Below are positions 51,183-59,236 of a DNA stretch of 64,000 nucleotides, piece after piece. The stretch is from NCBI GenBank assembly GCA_963773685.1, contig CAVZBY010000004.1, forward strand, positions 1 to 64,000, given 5' to 3'. The position numbers and the translations under genes are program-made. Within the stretch, counting starts at the first letter, position 1, and the number at the start of each line of letters is the position of its first letter. The stretch comes from JALHVH01 sp963773685. Lineage in GTDB: Bacteria; Acidobacteriota; Aminicenantia; Aminicenantales; Saccharicenantaceae. The notes beneath the pieces are model-generated. The model was not told where the DNA came from and made no database searches. It saw only the letters and a program-made list of their open reading frames with translations.

Positions 51183-53213
51183 CTATTCCTTCTTGCCCAC
51201 GGACCCCAGCCCGAATGAGAGCTCGCTCATCGGGTCGGCGAACCTGAGGAAAAATCCCCAGCCGCCGCCCCCCTGGAGGACCTTGACGAGGATCCTGTTC
51301 CAGCCCTTCCTGAGGCTGACCGTCACGTCGTCCTGGTCCGGCGCGGCGCCGCGGAAGACGGGATTGGAATGGACGATCTCGCCGTTGATCCAGATTCGGA
51401 CCCCGTCGTCGCTGCCGACGAGCATCCGCGTGTCCCGGTCCGACGGGGCCTGGACATAGGCCAGGGCGTAGGCGACGGCCTTTTCGGAAGGCTGAAGGAC
51501 CCGGTCCAACCGGACGTAACCCGAAGCTTCCGCCCGAACGGTCCTCCAGGCGATCGCGGCCCCTCCCTTGCCCTCGTATTTCTCCGTGAGGACGGCCCGC
51601 TTCTCCGGAGGATAAGCCGCCGCGAGGGATTCCACGCCCTGGGCGTCGAAAGGACCGGCGACGTCCCAGTCGGCGACGAAGTGCCGGGCCGATGCCGCGG
51701 GAGCCACGCCCATGAAGCTGAGGTCCGATCCGCCCGACTTCGGGTCGCGGCCGGAAACCTCGAGGACGATGCGGTTCTCTCCTTCCCGTAGGAGAACGCC
51801 CTTCAGGCTGACGACGCCCATCTGCCGCTGTTCCGCGTAGCCCGAGAATGCCCCGGACTCCTTGAGGGCCGGCTTCGGGTCATCCGTTCGCGCCGGAAGG
51901 AGGACGCGGACGTTCCCGAACGCGGGCCCGCGGACGAGGTACAGGTCGACGTCATAAAGCTCCGTGGCCCGGACGGAGAGGTCGAGCTCCGCCCGCGTGC
52001 CTTCGACGGCGCCCTCTGTCGTGACGACGGGGAATCGCGTCCCCCGCTGGTCATAATAGGAGGTGAGGGCGGCGGCGAGACGCGGCGCCGCGAACCGGAG
52101 GCCGGCCTTGGCGTCCTCGAAGACGGAGCGACCGTCGGCATGGGCGGCCTCCCACTCGGGAAGGACGAAGTTCTCCATGGATTCCAGGGCGAAGGGGAGC
52201 CGTTTTTCGACGGGCGGGAGCTCGGGGAACGGTTCGTGAGGCTCGGCCTGGTACCAGTAAGCCACGGACGAATAGAAATCCGCCCGGTCGTTGGCATGGC
52301 CGTGTTCGAAGGCCACGCGGAGGGACTTGGAGAACGGGATGGGGTCGGGGACGTGGAATCTGTAGGCCGTGGCCTTGGACCCCGCCTGGAAGTCCTCTTC
52401 CTGGATGGGACATCCATAGAACAGGTTCCCTCCCTGCCTCAGGCCCCAGGCCTCGGAGAAGTAGTCCTCCGTGCCCGTGCCGCGCAGGGTCGGTTCCGCG
52501 TCGCCGTCCACCGTGATCTTATCGTCGCCCTCCCCCCACCAGCCCGGAGATCGCTGGAGGACGCTGAGGTTACAGCCCACGTAGTGGCCCCGGCCGACGG
52601 CGTCCAGCAGGACATAATCCCTGCCCGGCGCGCACGGCGTCTCCTGACGGTATTGGGCGTGAAAATAGGGGGCTGCGGGATCGAGGGTCTTCAGCTCGCG
52701 GTAATCGATGGCGAAATAGAAGGCGTCGACGGGCCGCGCCCCCTCGTTGGTGACGGTCAGGCGGCAGGACCACCGGAAGGGCATGTTCCAGTAGGCGTTC
52801 CGCGCCCGGCCGCCGGACGAGCAGGCCACGGGCAGGGAGCTCAGGTCGCGGTCGAGGCCGTGCCCCACGCCGAAGAAATCGCCGAGGGGGGTCTCGACGG
52901 AAGGGGCCTCTTCTCCGTCCCAGAAGGCCCTGAGGACGATCTTCCGCCCGTAGAAGGCCTCGGCGGCGACGGTCATCCAGATGTGATGGATCGCCGCGGG
53001 TCCCTTGATGTCGGCGATGACGACCGTCGTCCCCGGCTCGATCCGTATGGCGTCGGCGTTGCCGCCCGAGCGGTCGTAGGATGAGATCCGCCGGCTCTGG
53101 AAATCCTGCTTTCCGGCGAGGTTGCCCAGCATGTCCTGGACGGCGGCCGGAAGGTTGCCGGCGGAGAGGGCCAGGAGCCCTGCCGCGGCCAGAGCGCGCC
53201 CCGAACGGGTCAT
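51183..53213 (-). CDS. Exported GH172 (DUF2961) glycoside hydrolase-like protein with PA14-like C-terminal region
   Basis: 676 residues from the ATG at 53213 (AGGAGGGACGG ahead), with a signal peptide (about 1-24). The DUF2961 domain spans about 30-400. Typical blocks are SSYDRSGGNADAI, GPAAIHHIWMT, TPLGDFFGVGHG, GWWGEGDDKITVDG and RGTGTEDYF; acidic residues in the last two (Glu228, Glu249) are the likely catalytic ones. The family includes difructose-dianhydride- and arabinofuranan-active enzymes. A C-terminal region (about 540-676) resembles a PA14-like carbohydrate-binding sandwich (VGSDDGVRIWINGEIVHSNP). It should degrade a furanosidic glycan outside the cytoplasm; the substrate is unknown. 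Confidence 0.8.
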   Translation of the reverse strand: MTRSGRALAAAGLLALSAGNLPAAVQDMLGNLAGKQDFQSRRISSYDRSGGNADAIRIEPGTTVVIADIKGPAAIHHIWMTVAAEAFYGRKIVLRAFWDGEEAPSVETPLGDFFGVGHGLDRDLSSLPVACSSGGRARNAYWNMPFRWSCRLTVTNEGARPVDAFYFAIDYRELKTLDPAAPYFHAQYRQETPCAPGRDYVLLDAVGRGHYVGCNLSVLQRSPGWWGEGDDKITVDGDAEPTLRGTGTEDYFSEAWGLRQGGNLFYGCPIQEEDFQAGSKATAYRFHVPDPIPFSKSLRVAFEHGHANDRADFYSSVAYWYQAEPHEPFPELPPVEKRLPFALESMENFVLPEWEAAHADGRSVFEDAKAGLRFAAPRLAAALTSYYDQRGTRFPVVTTEGAVEGTRAELDLSVRATELYDVDLYLVRGPAFGNVRVLLPARTDDPKPALKESGAFSGYAEQRQMGVVSLKGVLLREGENRIVLEVSGRDPKSGGSDLSFMGVAPAASARHFVADWDVAGPFDAQGVESLAAAYPPEKRAVLTEKYEGKGGAAIAWRTVRAEASGYVRLDRVLQPSEKAVAYALAYVQAPSDRDTRMLVGSDDGVRIWINGEIVHSNPVFRGAAPDQDDVTVSLRKGWNRILVKVLQGGGGWGFFLRFADPMSELSFGLGSVGKKE

Positions 53214-53266
53214 CCGTCCCTCCTCGACCCGCGCGGCATGCCTCGGAAATCCACCATCGTCCTTTC

Positions 53267-53680
53267 TCAGGCCGGCTTGATGTCGAGGATGGGAGTGCCC
53301 TCGACCATATCCAGGCCCGTAACCTTCAGGACGTTCCCTTCCCGCGCCTCGAGCCTGACCACGGTTATGCCGATGGGATTCGGCCGGTGCGGGGAGCGGG
53401 AAGCGAAGACGCCCCTCGGCTCGGTTTCGCCCGGCGGCGTCACTTTGATATGGAAAGAGCCCGCCTTGTGGAAGCCGAACAGGACGATGAGGGAGGCTCC
53501 GGGTTCGAGGCCGTCCAGCCCTTCGGCGAACTCCGGGAATATCTCGAGCTCGCCGGCAACCGCGTCGAACGCGCCCTTTCGGCGGTTCCATTCCCGGGGA
53601 ATATCCGAAGGCTCCACGAACGGGGAGTGGACGATCCCGACGGGCCGGAAAGCGAGGGCCGTGCGCCCTTCCCCGGTCAT
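53267..53680 (-). CDS. trmO: tRNA (N6-threonylcarbamoyladenosine37-N6)-methyltransferase, TrmO family
   Basis: 137 residues. The YaeB/TsaA signature block FASRSPHRPNPIG lies at 92-104, and VGIVHSPF lies near the N terminus. TrmO methylates t6A37 of threonine tRNA using S-adenosylmethionine. Its length is that of the single-domain core; E. coli TrmO has an extra C-terminal domain, so the target may differ. Its ATG overlaps the aminotransferase stop (ATGA). Confidence 0.8.
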   Translation of the reverse strand: MTGEGRTALAFRPVGIVHSPFVEPSDIPREWNRRKGAFDAVAGELEIFPEFAEGLDGLEPGASLIVLFGFHKAGSFHIKVTPPGETEPRGVFASRSPHRPNPIGITVVRLEAREGNVLKVTGLDMVEGTPILDIKPA

Positions 53681-54639
53681 TTGACGTACGTCAGCCACTT
53701 TTCGTATTTCGAGTCCGCTCCCCGGACGATCCCGGCATAAGCCTCCCGGAGACGTTTCGTGACCGGGCCGAGCTTCCCGGAGCCGATGGCGTGCTCCGTC
53801 TTCGGAACCTTCGGGTCCGAGCCGTCGGCGACGAGGATGAGGGGCGTGATCTCGACGGCCGTTCCGGAGAAAAAGGATTCGTCGGCCGCGAAAAGGTCCG
53901 CCTTGGTGATGGGCCCGACGGCGGTCGGATATCCGAGGTCGCGCGCGATCTCCAGGACGCTCGTCCGGGTGATCCCTTCGAGGATGGACTCGGACCGGTC
54001 GTTGGTCTTCACGACCCCGTCCTTGACGAGGAAAAGGTTCTCTCCGGGGCCTTCGGCCACGTTGCCCTCGAGATTGAGGAAGATGGCCTCGTCGTAGCCC
54101 TCGGCCCGCGCTTCCATGCCGTACATCGTCGACTGGACATAGACGCCGCCGAGCTTGGCCCTCATGTCGAGCTGGCTGTGATGGACGCGCCGCTTGGAGA
54201 GGATATAGGCGGAGACGCCCTTCTCGGCCTTCTCCCCGAGATACGCGCCCCACTCCCAGGCCGCCATGAGGAGCTCGACGGGACATGATTTGGGGATGAG
54301 CCCCAGGTTGCCGTAGCCGTAGAACATCAGGGGCCGGACATAGGCGCTCTCGAGGCCGTTCTCCCGGACGACGAGGCGTGCGATATCGATGATCTCTTCC
54401 CGCGGGTAGGGAGGGGTCATCCTGAGGACCGAGGCCGAGTGGAGGAACCGGTCGATATGCTCCGGAAGGCGAAAAATGGCCGTCCCCCGCGGGGTCTTGT
54501 AGGCCCGGATGCCCTCGAAGGTCGAAGTGCCGTAGTGCAGGGCATGATTCATGGGGTGGTAGTGGGCTTCCGTCCAGTCGTAGAACTTCCCCATATGCCA
54601 ATATTTCTTCGCGCCGGGGAAATTGGTGTTAGGAAACAT
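53677..54639 (-). CDS. ilvE: Branched-chain amino-acid aminotransferase
   Basis: 320 residues from the ATG at 54639 (GGAGGAGTCCCGC ahead). This fold-type IV PLP enzyme has its lysine in DMRAKLGG (Lys162), the EGPGENLFLV block after it, and HYGTSTFEGIRAY near the N terminus, which matches IlvE. It interconverts leucine, isoleucine or valine with their 2-oxoacids and glutamate. In a peptide fermenter it may run towards the 2-oxoacids that the oxidoreductase uses. A good -10 (TATAAT, 54752-54747 on the minus strand) lies upstream; a matching -35 is not clear. Confidence 0.88.
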   Translation of the reverse strand: MFPNTNFPGAKKYWHMGKFYDWTEAHYHPMNHALHYGTSTFEGIRAYKTPRGTAIFRLPEHIDRFLHSASVLRMTPPYPREEIIDIARLVVRENGLESAYVRPLMFYGYGNLGLIPKSCPVELLMAAWEWGAYLGEKAEKGVSAYILSKRRVHHSQLDMRAKLGGVYVQSTMYGMEARAEGYDEAIFLNLEGNVAEGPGENLFLVKDGVVKTNDRSESILEGITRTSVLEIARDLGYPTAVGPITKADLFAADESFFSGTAVEITPLILVADGSDPKVPKTEHAIGSGKLGPVTKRLREAYAGIVRGADSKYEKWLTYVK

Positions 54640-54812
54640 GCGGGACTCCTCCTGACGGGTGATTTCCGGGTTCTTGACCGTACATTTCCCCCTTGGAAGA
54701 TGAGGGATGCGTCTCGGTCGTAATGAAGGCACGCTCTCCGTACGCGATTATAGTAACACAATTCCAATAATAAAAGCCAATAGTCGGATAAGAGCGGGAA
54801 TCGTATTCGCTG

Positions 54813-55013
54813 TTTCTTTTTGTGCCTGGAGGAATTCCCGGCTCGGGGTGCGCCTTCCGTCGGCCGCGATTTGTCCCGGCGTGCCAAATCGCTTTCGCTT
54901 CGGGCTTCGCTCTCCCCGTCCTGTCGGTACGGGGAACCGTGCCCGCTCCGCCCTCAGACGACCTCCTCCAGGCATCACCCCTGCGCCATTGATTAACAAG
55001 GCACAAAAAGAAA
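54813..55013. repeat. 201-bp inverted-repeat element, structured, no gene
   Basis: The ends TTTCTTTTTGTGCCT (54813-54827) and AGGCACAAAAAGAAA (54999-55013) are perfect 15-base inverted repeats. A nested pair, GCCTGGAGGA (54824-54833) and TCCTCCAGGC (54964-54973), offers an alternative fold. Inside are the hairpins CGATTTG/CAAATCG and CCCCGT/ACGGGG. This may be a miniature mobile element or a folded RNA. No convincing protein frame is present. Confidence 0.6.
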
Positions 55014-55027
55014 GACGATCTCCGACG

Positions 55028-55183
55028 GGTTGATGGAGGCGTGCCCGGGGCGAGGAGGACCGCCCCGTAAGCCCCAGTCGGGAGGGGGGCCCATCGCTCT
55101 GGCGATGGGGGAACCCGCCTGCAGGTTCATGGGTCTGGGGCCAAGGGGCGGCCTCCGAACCCCGGAGAACGCCTCCCAATCCC
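55028..55183 (+). ncRNA. Rod-like structured RNA candidate (possibly 6S-like)
   Basis: Nested pairings close one long rod: GGAGGCGT (55035-55042) with ACGCCTCC (55169-55176), then CCGGGG with CCCCGG, GGAGG with CCTCC, CCGCCCC with GGGGCGG, and GCCCCAG with CTGGGGC. The tip carries CCCATCGC-TCTG-GCGATGGG and GAACC...GGTTC hairpins. The size (about 155 bases) and closing-stem shape recall 6S RNA, but I cannot identify the conserved bubble with certainty. The strand is a guess, because the pairing is nearly symmetric. Confidence 0.45.
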
Positions 55184-55240
55184 ACCTATCTCTAGATTGC
55201 TCGGAGAGAACGGTTCCCGAGGAACTGGGAGAAGAGCCTT

Positions 55241-56185
55241 TTAAAGGGGTTCGAAGTAGGTTTTCCCGCCGTGGGGGACGCCCCGGAGGCGCCCCGCGGC
55301 GACGAGAGAAGCCAGGACCTCAGCGATCCGGGCCGGTTCGCGGCCCAGCGAGGCGGCGATATCGGCCGCGGTGACGGGGCGGCGGCGGACCATGGCCAGG
55401 ATGGGGCCCTCGAGCCCCGCGCGGGAGCGAGACCGGGCCCTTTTCGGGAAGGCGGCGACGACCTCGCATGTCGGGCCGAGCGCCCTGCAGATGGCCTTCA
55501 TCCGGGCCTCGCCGAGCGGCCGGGCCGTCCTCACGGCCGGGGGGCGGACGACGGTGTTGAGATGGACCTTGTCGGCGCCGGTGGCGTCGATGATCTTCCG
55601 GAGCTTCCGGATGTGGGCCGGCGAATCGTTGAGCCCGGCGACAAGCATGACCTCGAGCCATATTTTTCCCTTGAATTCGCGGCGAAAGGCCGAAAGGCCC
55701 CCGATCATCCGGTCCAACCGGAGGGCTTTGTCGGGCCTGTTGACCCGGGCGAAGAGCCCGACCGTGGCCGCGTCGAGGTCCGGGACGACGACATCGGCCT
55801 CCCGCAGGTCCCGGCGGACGTCCTTCCGGTTGAGGAGCGTCCCGTTGGTGAGCACGACGATCGGGATGCGGGTCCCCTTCTTGATGCCCCGGATGATCTC
55901 CCCGAGCGATTGGTTGAGCGTCGGTTCCCCCGAGCCCGAGAAGGTGATGTGATCGATGCGCCCCCCGGCCGCCACCGCTTCAAGGACCTGGCGGATGACG
56001 GCCTTCGGGTCGAAGAAGGCGCGCCTCCGGACGGTCGTCCGGGACGACGGGCCGAGCTGGCAATAAACGCAATCGAGCGTACATGTCTTGAAAGGGAGGA
56101 TATCCACGCCGAGGGAGAACCCGAGCCTCCGCGAGGGAACGGGCCCGTAAACGAAACCCGGCCCTTCCTTCGCGCCCGAGGACAT
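55241..56185 (-). CDS. Radical SAM protein
   Basis: 314 residues from the ATG at 56185. The cluster motif CTLDCVYC (Cys35, Cys39, Cys42) and the GSGEPTLN block identify a radical S-adenosylmethionine enzyme of the group often annotated as wybutosine-synthesis-like or Fe-S oxidoreductase. The C-terminal 70 residues look like a winged helix (PVTAADIAASLGREPARI), so nucleic-acid binding is possible. The substrate is unknown. It is third in a tight minus-strand operon after DUF4405 and DUF6485 genes; its start overlaps the DUF6485 stop. Confidence 0.8.
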   Translation of the reverse strand: MSSGAKEGPGFVYGPVPSRRLGFSLGVDILPFKTCTLDCVYCQLGPSSRTTVRRRAFFDPKAVIRQVLEAVAAGGRIDHITFSGSGEPTLNQSLGEIIRGIKKGTRIPIVVLTNGTLLNRKDVRRDLREADVVVPDLDAATVGLFARVNRPDKALRLDRMIGGLSAFRREFKGKIWLEVMLVAGLNDSPAHIRKLRKIIDATGADKVHLNTVVRPPAVRTARPLGEARMKAICRALGPTCEVVAAFPKRARSRSRAGLEGPILAMVRRRPVTAADIAASLGREPARIAEVLASLVAAGRLRGVPHGGKTYFEPL

Positions 56186-56388
56186 CAGGCCTTTTCCTTG
56201 TAGATCCGGATGAAGGCCCGGAGCGACCGGTCGTAGGTCTTCTCGGCGGCGTCGGGGAAGAGGCAGGCGGGGAGCTCCTTGTGGCTCCAATGATAGGCGA
56301 TGCACTCGCAGCAGATCCCCTTGCGGCTGCACGGCTCCCAGCTGCAATTGCACTTGGCGGCGTTCTTTATGCTCCGGCATTCGTTCAT
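56185..56388 (-). CDS. Small cysteine-rich DUF6485-type protein
   Basis: 67 residues with seven cysteines, including CNCSWEPCSRKGICCEC, followed by IAYHWSHKELPACLFP and an amphipathic tail. The pattern fits the DUF6485 family and suggests a metal or Fe-S site; the function is unknown. The ATG overlaps the DUF4405 stop, and the stop overlaps the radical SAM start, so the three are coupled. Confidence 0.75.
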   Translation of the reverse strand: MNECRSIKNAAKCNCSWEPCSRKGICCECIAYHWSHKELPACLFPDAAEKTYDRSLRAFIRIYKEKA

Positions 56389-56822
56389 CGTGTCCCTCCT
56401 GGAGCGTCCTCCTGGCCCGGGCCTCGATCCCCGAGGGCCCGTCCTCCGGGGCCCGCCCCCGCGCCGCCGCCGCTTCGATACGCCGGTTGAACGGCCCAGA
56501 GAACGGCGAGGAGGATGAACGAAAGGACGGCCGTCAGGACCAGGGCCCCCGCCCAGCCCCTTTTGAACTTCGTCCGGGCCATCCCCTTGACCCAGTCCCA
56601 GTTGAGCAGGACATGGACCGTGACGAACGCGGTGAACGCGAGCGAGAGATAGAGGTGGATGTTCCCCCAGTCGTGGCGTTGGACGTCGAAGAGCACCTTG
56701 GTCTCGGCCGGCGCCGCGCCCCTGGGGATGACGAACGCGAGCAGAAGGCCGACGACGACGATCCCGAGCAGGGAGACGAACATCAGGGTGTCGATGGCGT
56801 ATTTCCAGTCGTTCTTGTTCAT
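56385..56822 (-). CDS. DUF4405-type small membrane protein
   Basis: 145 residues with three hydrophobic segments. DWGNIHLYLSLAFTAFVTVH has histidines spaced as in cytochrome-b-like heme proteins, which is the DUF4405 hallmark. The C terminus is glycine-rich and hydrophilic. Start at 56822 with GGAGGG ten bases ahead. It may carry electrons to or from a membrane redox partner; no partner gene is visible. First gene of the operon with DUF6485 and radical SAM genes, and divergent from queF. Confidence 0.75.
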   Translation of the reverse strand: MNKNDWKYAIDTLMFVSLLGIVVVGLLLAFVIPRGAAPAETKVLFDVQRHDWGNIHLYLSLAFTAFVTVHVLLNWDWVKGMARTKFKRGWAGALVLTAVLSFILLAVLWAVQPAYRSGGGAGAGPGGRALGDRGPGQEDAPGGTR

Positions 56823-56903
56823 GAAGAGCGGGCCCTCCGGGGCCGTTTGTCTTACAACGCGGATTACGGTATCATAAACCGTCCCGACGCGAAAGAGGTT
56901 GCC

Positions 56904-57314
56904 ATGCCAGGATATACCCAGAAAGAAGCGAAGGCCGGCCTGAAGGCCAAGCTGCCGGGGATCGAAACCTTCGCCAACCAGTTCCCCGGCTATGAGATCA
57001 AGGTCGACATCCCGGAATTCACATCCGTCTGCCCCAAAACGGGCCTTCCGGATTTCGGCACGCTGACCATCGCCTACGAGCCGAAGGACCGCATCCTGGA
57101 GCTCAAGTCCCTCAAGGAGTACGTCCTGGCCTACCGGAACCTCGGCATCTTCTACGAGAACGTCGTCAACCGGGTCCTCGAGGACGTCGTCGCGGCCTGC
57201 CGGCCCGTCCGGGCCACCGTCAAGGGCGTGTTCAACCCCCGGGGCGGGCTCCTGTCCACGGTCGAAGCCCGCTACCCCCGGCCGGGGAAGCGTCCTCGAA
57301 AGGCCCGGGGCTGA
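56904..57314 (+). CDS. queF: preQ0 reductase (NADPH-dependent 7-cyano-7-deazaguanine reductase)
   Basis: 136 residues, the short (YkvM-like) QueF form. The catalytic cysteine is Cys43 in SVCPKTG, the aspartate is Asp50, and the QueF motif ELKSLKEYV lies at 66-74. It reduces the nitrile of preQ0 to preQ1 for queuosine in tRNA. AGAGG precedes the ATG. The other preQ0 genes (queE, queD, queC) lie 4 kb away on the opposite strand, so the pathway is nearly complete in this window; the GTP cyclohydrolase and the transglycosylase are not here. Confidence 0.92.
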   Translation: MPGYTQKEAKAGLKAKLPGIETFANQFPGYEIKVDIPEFTSVCPKTGLPDFGTLTIAYEPKDRILELKSLKEYVLAYRNLGIFYENVVNRVLEDVVAACRPVRATVKGVFNPRGGLLSTVEARYPRPGKRPRKARG

Positions 57315-57333
57315 CGTCCGCCCCGCGATAGGC

Positions 57334-58296
57334 ATGTCCGCAATGGCTCGGCCGCAAGGGGGGACCGTAGGGACGGCGAACGCCGAGAACGGCGTCCGGT
57401 TCGGGGCCACCGACGCCGCCATGCTCCTGACGACCCTCATCTGGGCCGTCAACTTCTCCGTCGTCAAGTACGGCATCCGCGTCTTCCCGCCGCACGGATT
57501 CAACGGGGTTCGGATGACGCTCGCCGCGCTCATCTACCTCGTCGTCTGGGCGTTCCTGAGGGACGGGTTCGTTCTCCGCAAGGGCGACCTCTGGAAGGCC
57601 GCCGGCCTGGGGATCCTGGGGACGACGATCTATCAGGTCCTCTTCATCCAGGGACTTCGGGCGACGACGGCCTCGACGACCTCGATGATCGCCCCGATGA
57701 CGCCCGTCTTCATCGCCATGCTCAGCCATTTCCTGCGCTTCGAGCGCATCCACTGGGCGGCCTGGGTCGGCATCGCCGTGTCCTTCACGGGCTTCTACCT
57801 CCTCCTGACCGGGCAGGGCGGCCCCATGACCCTGAATTCCGTCACGGTCCGGGCCAACCTCCTCATCCTGGTCGCCAACCTGTCCTGGGCCTGCTATACG
57901 GTCTTCTCGAGGCCCCTGCTCCGGAGGATCCCGCCGCTCCGGCTGGCCATCCTGACGACGTCGTTCGGCACGCTGTTCTACCTGCCCTTCGCGGCCTCCG
58001 GCATCGCCGAGATCCGCTGGGGCGTGATCCCCGCCGCGGGCTGGGGAGCGATCCTCTATGCCGGCGTCCTGGCCATCGTCGTCGGCTATGCCCTCTATTA
58101 CATCTCGGTCCGCAAGGTCGGCAACACGAAGACCGGCATCTACAGCAATCTCAATCCCGTCTTCGCCACCCTCTTCGCCGTCCTCGTCTTCGGGGAGAGC
58201 GTGACGCCCCTCCAGGTCGGCGGCGGGCTCGTCATCTTCCTCGGCGTGTATCTGACCCGGTCGGGATACCGGTATTTCCGGAAGGCCGGGCGATAG
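57334..58296 (+). CDS. EamA/DMT-superfamily permease
   Basis: 320 residues with ten predicted membrane segments in two EamA repeats (about 25-155 and 170-305). Typical blocks are WAVNFSVVKYGIRVF and the second-repeat end NLNPVFATLFAVLVFGESVTPLQ. The family exports amino acids, nucleosides or other metabolites; the substrate is not readable. An ATG at 57343 is an alternative start; neither has a strong site. Confidence 0.82.
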   Translation: MSAMARPQGGTVGTANAENGVRFGATDAAMLLTTLIWAVNFSVVKYGIRVFPPHGFNGVRMTLAALIYLVVWAFLRDGFVLRKGDLWKAAGLGILGTTIYQVLFIQGLRATTASTTSMIAPMTPVFIAMLSHFLRFERIHWAAWVGIAVSFTGFYLLLTGQGGPMTLNSVTVRANLLILVANLSWACYTVFSRPLLRRIPPLRLAILTTSFGTLFYLPFAASGIAEIRWGVIPAAGWGAILYAGVLAIVVGYALYYISVRKVGNTKTGIYSNLNPVFATLFAVLVFGESVTPLQVGGGLVIFLGVYLTRSGYRYFRKAGR

Positions 58297-58309
58297 GGCC
58301 GAAGCCGCA

Positions 58310-58338
58310 TTGAATTTTCCGGCCAATGCATATATAAG
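58310..58338 (+). promoter_or_regulatory. Promoter of the UbiA-DUF362 pair
   Basis: TTGAAT at 58310-58315, a 17-base spacer, and TATAAG at 58333-58338, which is 17 bases ahead of the UbiA ATG. Confidence 0.55.
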
Positions 58339-58355
58339 ATGAGACGGAGGGTTCG

Positions 58356-59231
58356 ATGACGCTCGTCGAGATCTTCAAGTCGCTGCGGCCCCAGCAGTGG
58401 ATCAAGAACCTCTTCATCTTCGCCCCCATCATTTTTTCCCGGCACTTCCTCGAGGGGCCGCTCGTCCTGAGGACGGTGGCCGCCTTCGTCGCCTTCTGCC
58501 TCGTCTCGAGCGCCCACTACATTTTCAACGACATCCAGGACCTCGAAGAGGACCGGCTCCATCCCGTCAAATCGCAGAGGCCCCTGGCCTCGGGGCGGCT
58601 CAAGAAGGGCCCGGCGGTCGCGGCCATGCTGGTCCTGGCCGCCGCCGGTCTCGGGCTGGCCGCCGCCCTGAGCCTGCCCTTCTTCTATGCCGCCGTCGGC
58701 TATCTCGTCCTCCAGGTCCTGTATTCCCTCCGGCTCAAGCACGTCGTCATCCTGGACATCTTCGTCGTCGCCGCCGGGTTTGTCATCCGGGTCGTCGCGG
58801 GAGGCCTGGTCATCGGCGTCACCATCTCCTCTTGGCTCCTCATCTGCACGATGCTCCTCGCCCTGTTCCTGGCCATGAGCAAGCGCCGGCACGAGCTCGT
58901 CCTGCTCGTGGGCGAGGCAGGGAACCACCGGCCCATCCTCAAGGAGTACACGACCTACCTCCTCGACCAGATGATCTCGGTCGTCACGGCCTCGACCCTC
59001 GTCGCCTACTGCCTGTACACCATCTCCGAGGAGACCGTGGCCCGGTTCGGAACGAAGAACCTCATCCTGACCGTGCCCTTCGTTCTCTACGGCATCTTCC
59101 GCTACCTCTACCTCGTCCACCAGAGGTCCGGGGGCGGTTCGCCCGAGCATCTCATCCTCAAGGACAGGCCCCTGCTCATCGACATCTTCCTCTGGGTCGT
59201 TTCGGCCCTTCTCATCATCGGCCTGAAGTGA
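58356..59231 (+). CDS. UbiA-family prenyltransferase (decaprenyl-phosphate phosphoribosyltransferase-like)
   Basis: 291 residues and about eight to nine membrane segments. The first aspartate motif NDIQDLEEDR (58-67) is followed by HPVKSQRPLASG, and the second region is YSLRLKHVVILDIFVVAAGFVIRV. These resemble the polyprenyl-phosphate phosphoribosyltransferases that start decaprenyl-phosphoryl-arabinose synthesis. The reaction is likely transfer of phosphoribose (or another group) to a polyprenyl phosphate on the inner membrane. An ACGGAGGGTTCG site precedes the ATG. A DUF362 gene follows five bases later. Confidence 0.8.
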   Translation: MTLVEIFKSLRPQQWIKNLFIFAPIIFSRHFLEGPLVLRTVAAFVAFCLVSSAHYIFNDIQDLEEDRLHPVKSQRPLASGRLKKGPAVAAMLVLAAAGLGLAAALSLPFFYAAVGYLVLQVLYSLRLKHVVILDIFVVAAGFVIRVVAGGLVIGVTISSWLLICTMLLALFLAMSKRRHELVLLVGEAGNHRPILKEYTTYLLDQMISVVTASTLVAYCLYTISEETVARFGTKNLILTVPFVLYGIFRYLYLVHQRSGGGSPEHLILKDRPLLIDIFLWVVSALLIIGLK

Positions 59232-59236
59232 GCGCG

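Noticed and set aside
54748..55185. Minus-strand frame of 145 codons across the inverted-repeat element and RNA candidate
   Set aside because: The sequence is explained by strong stem structure; the protein is low-complexity and there is no start site.
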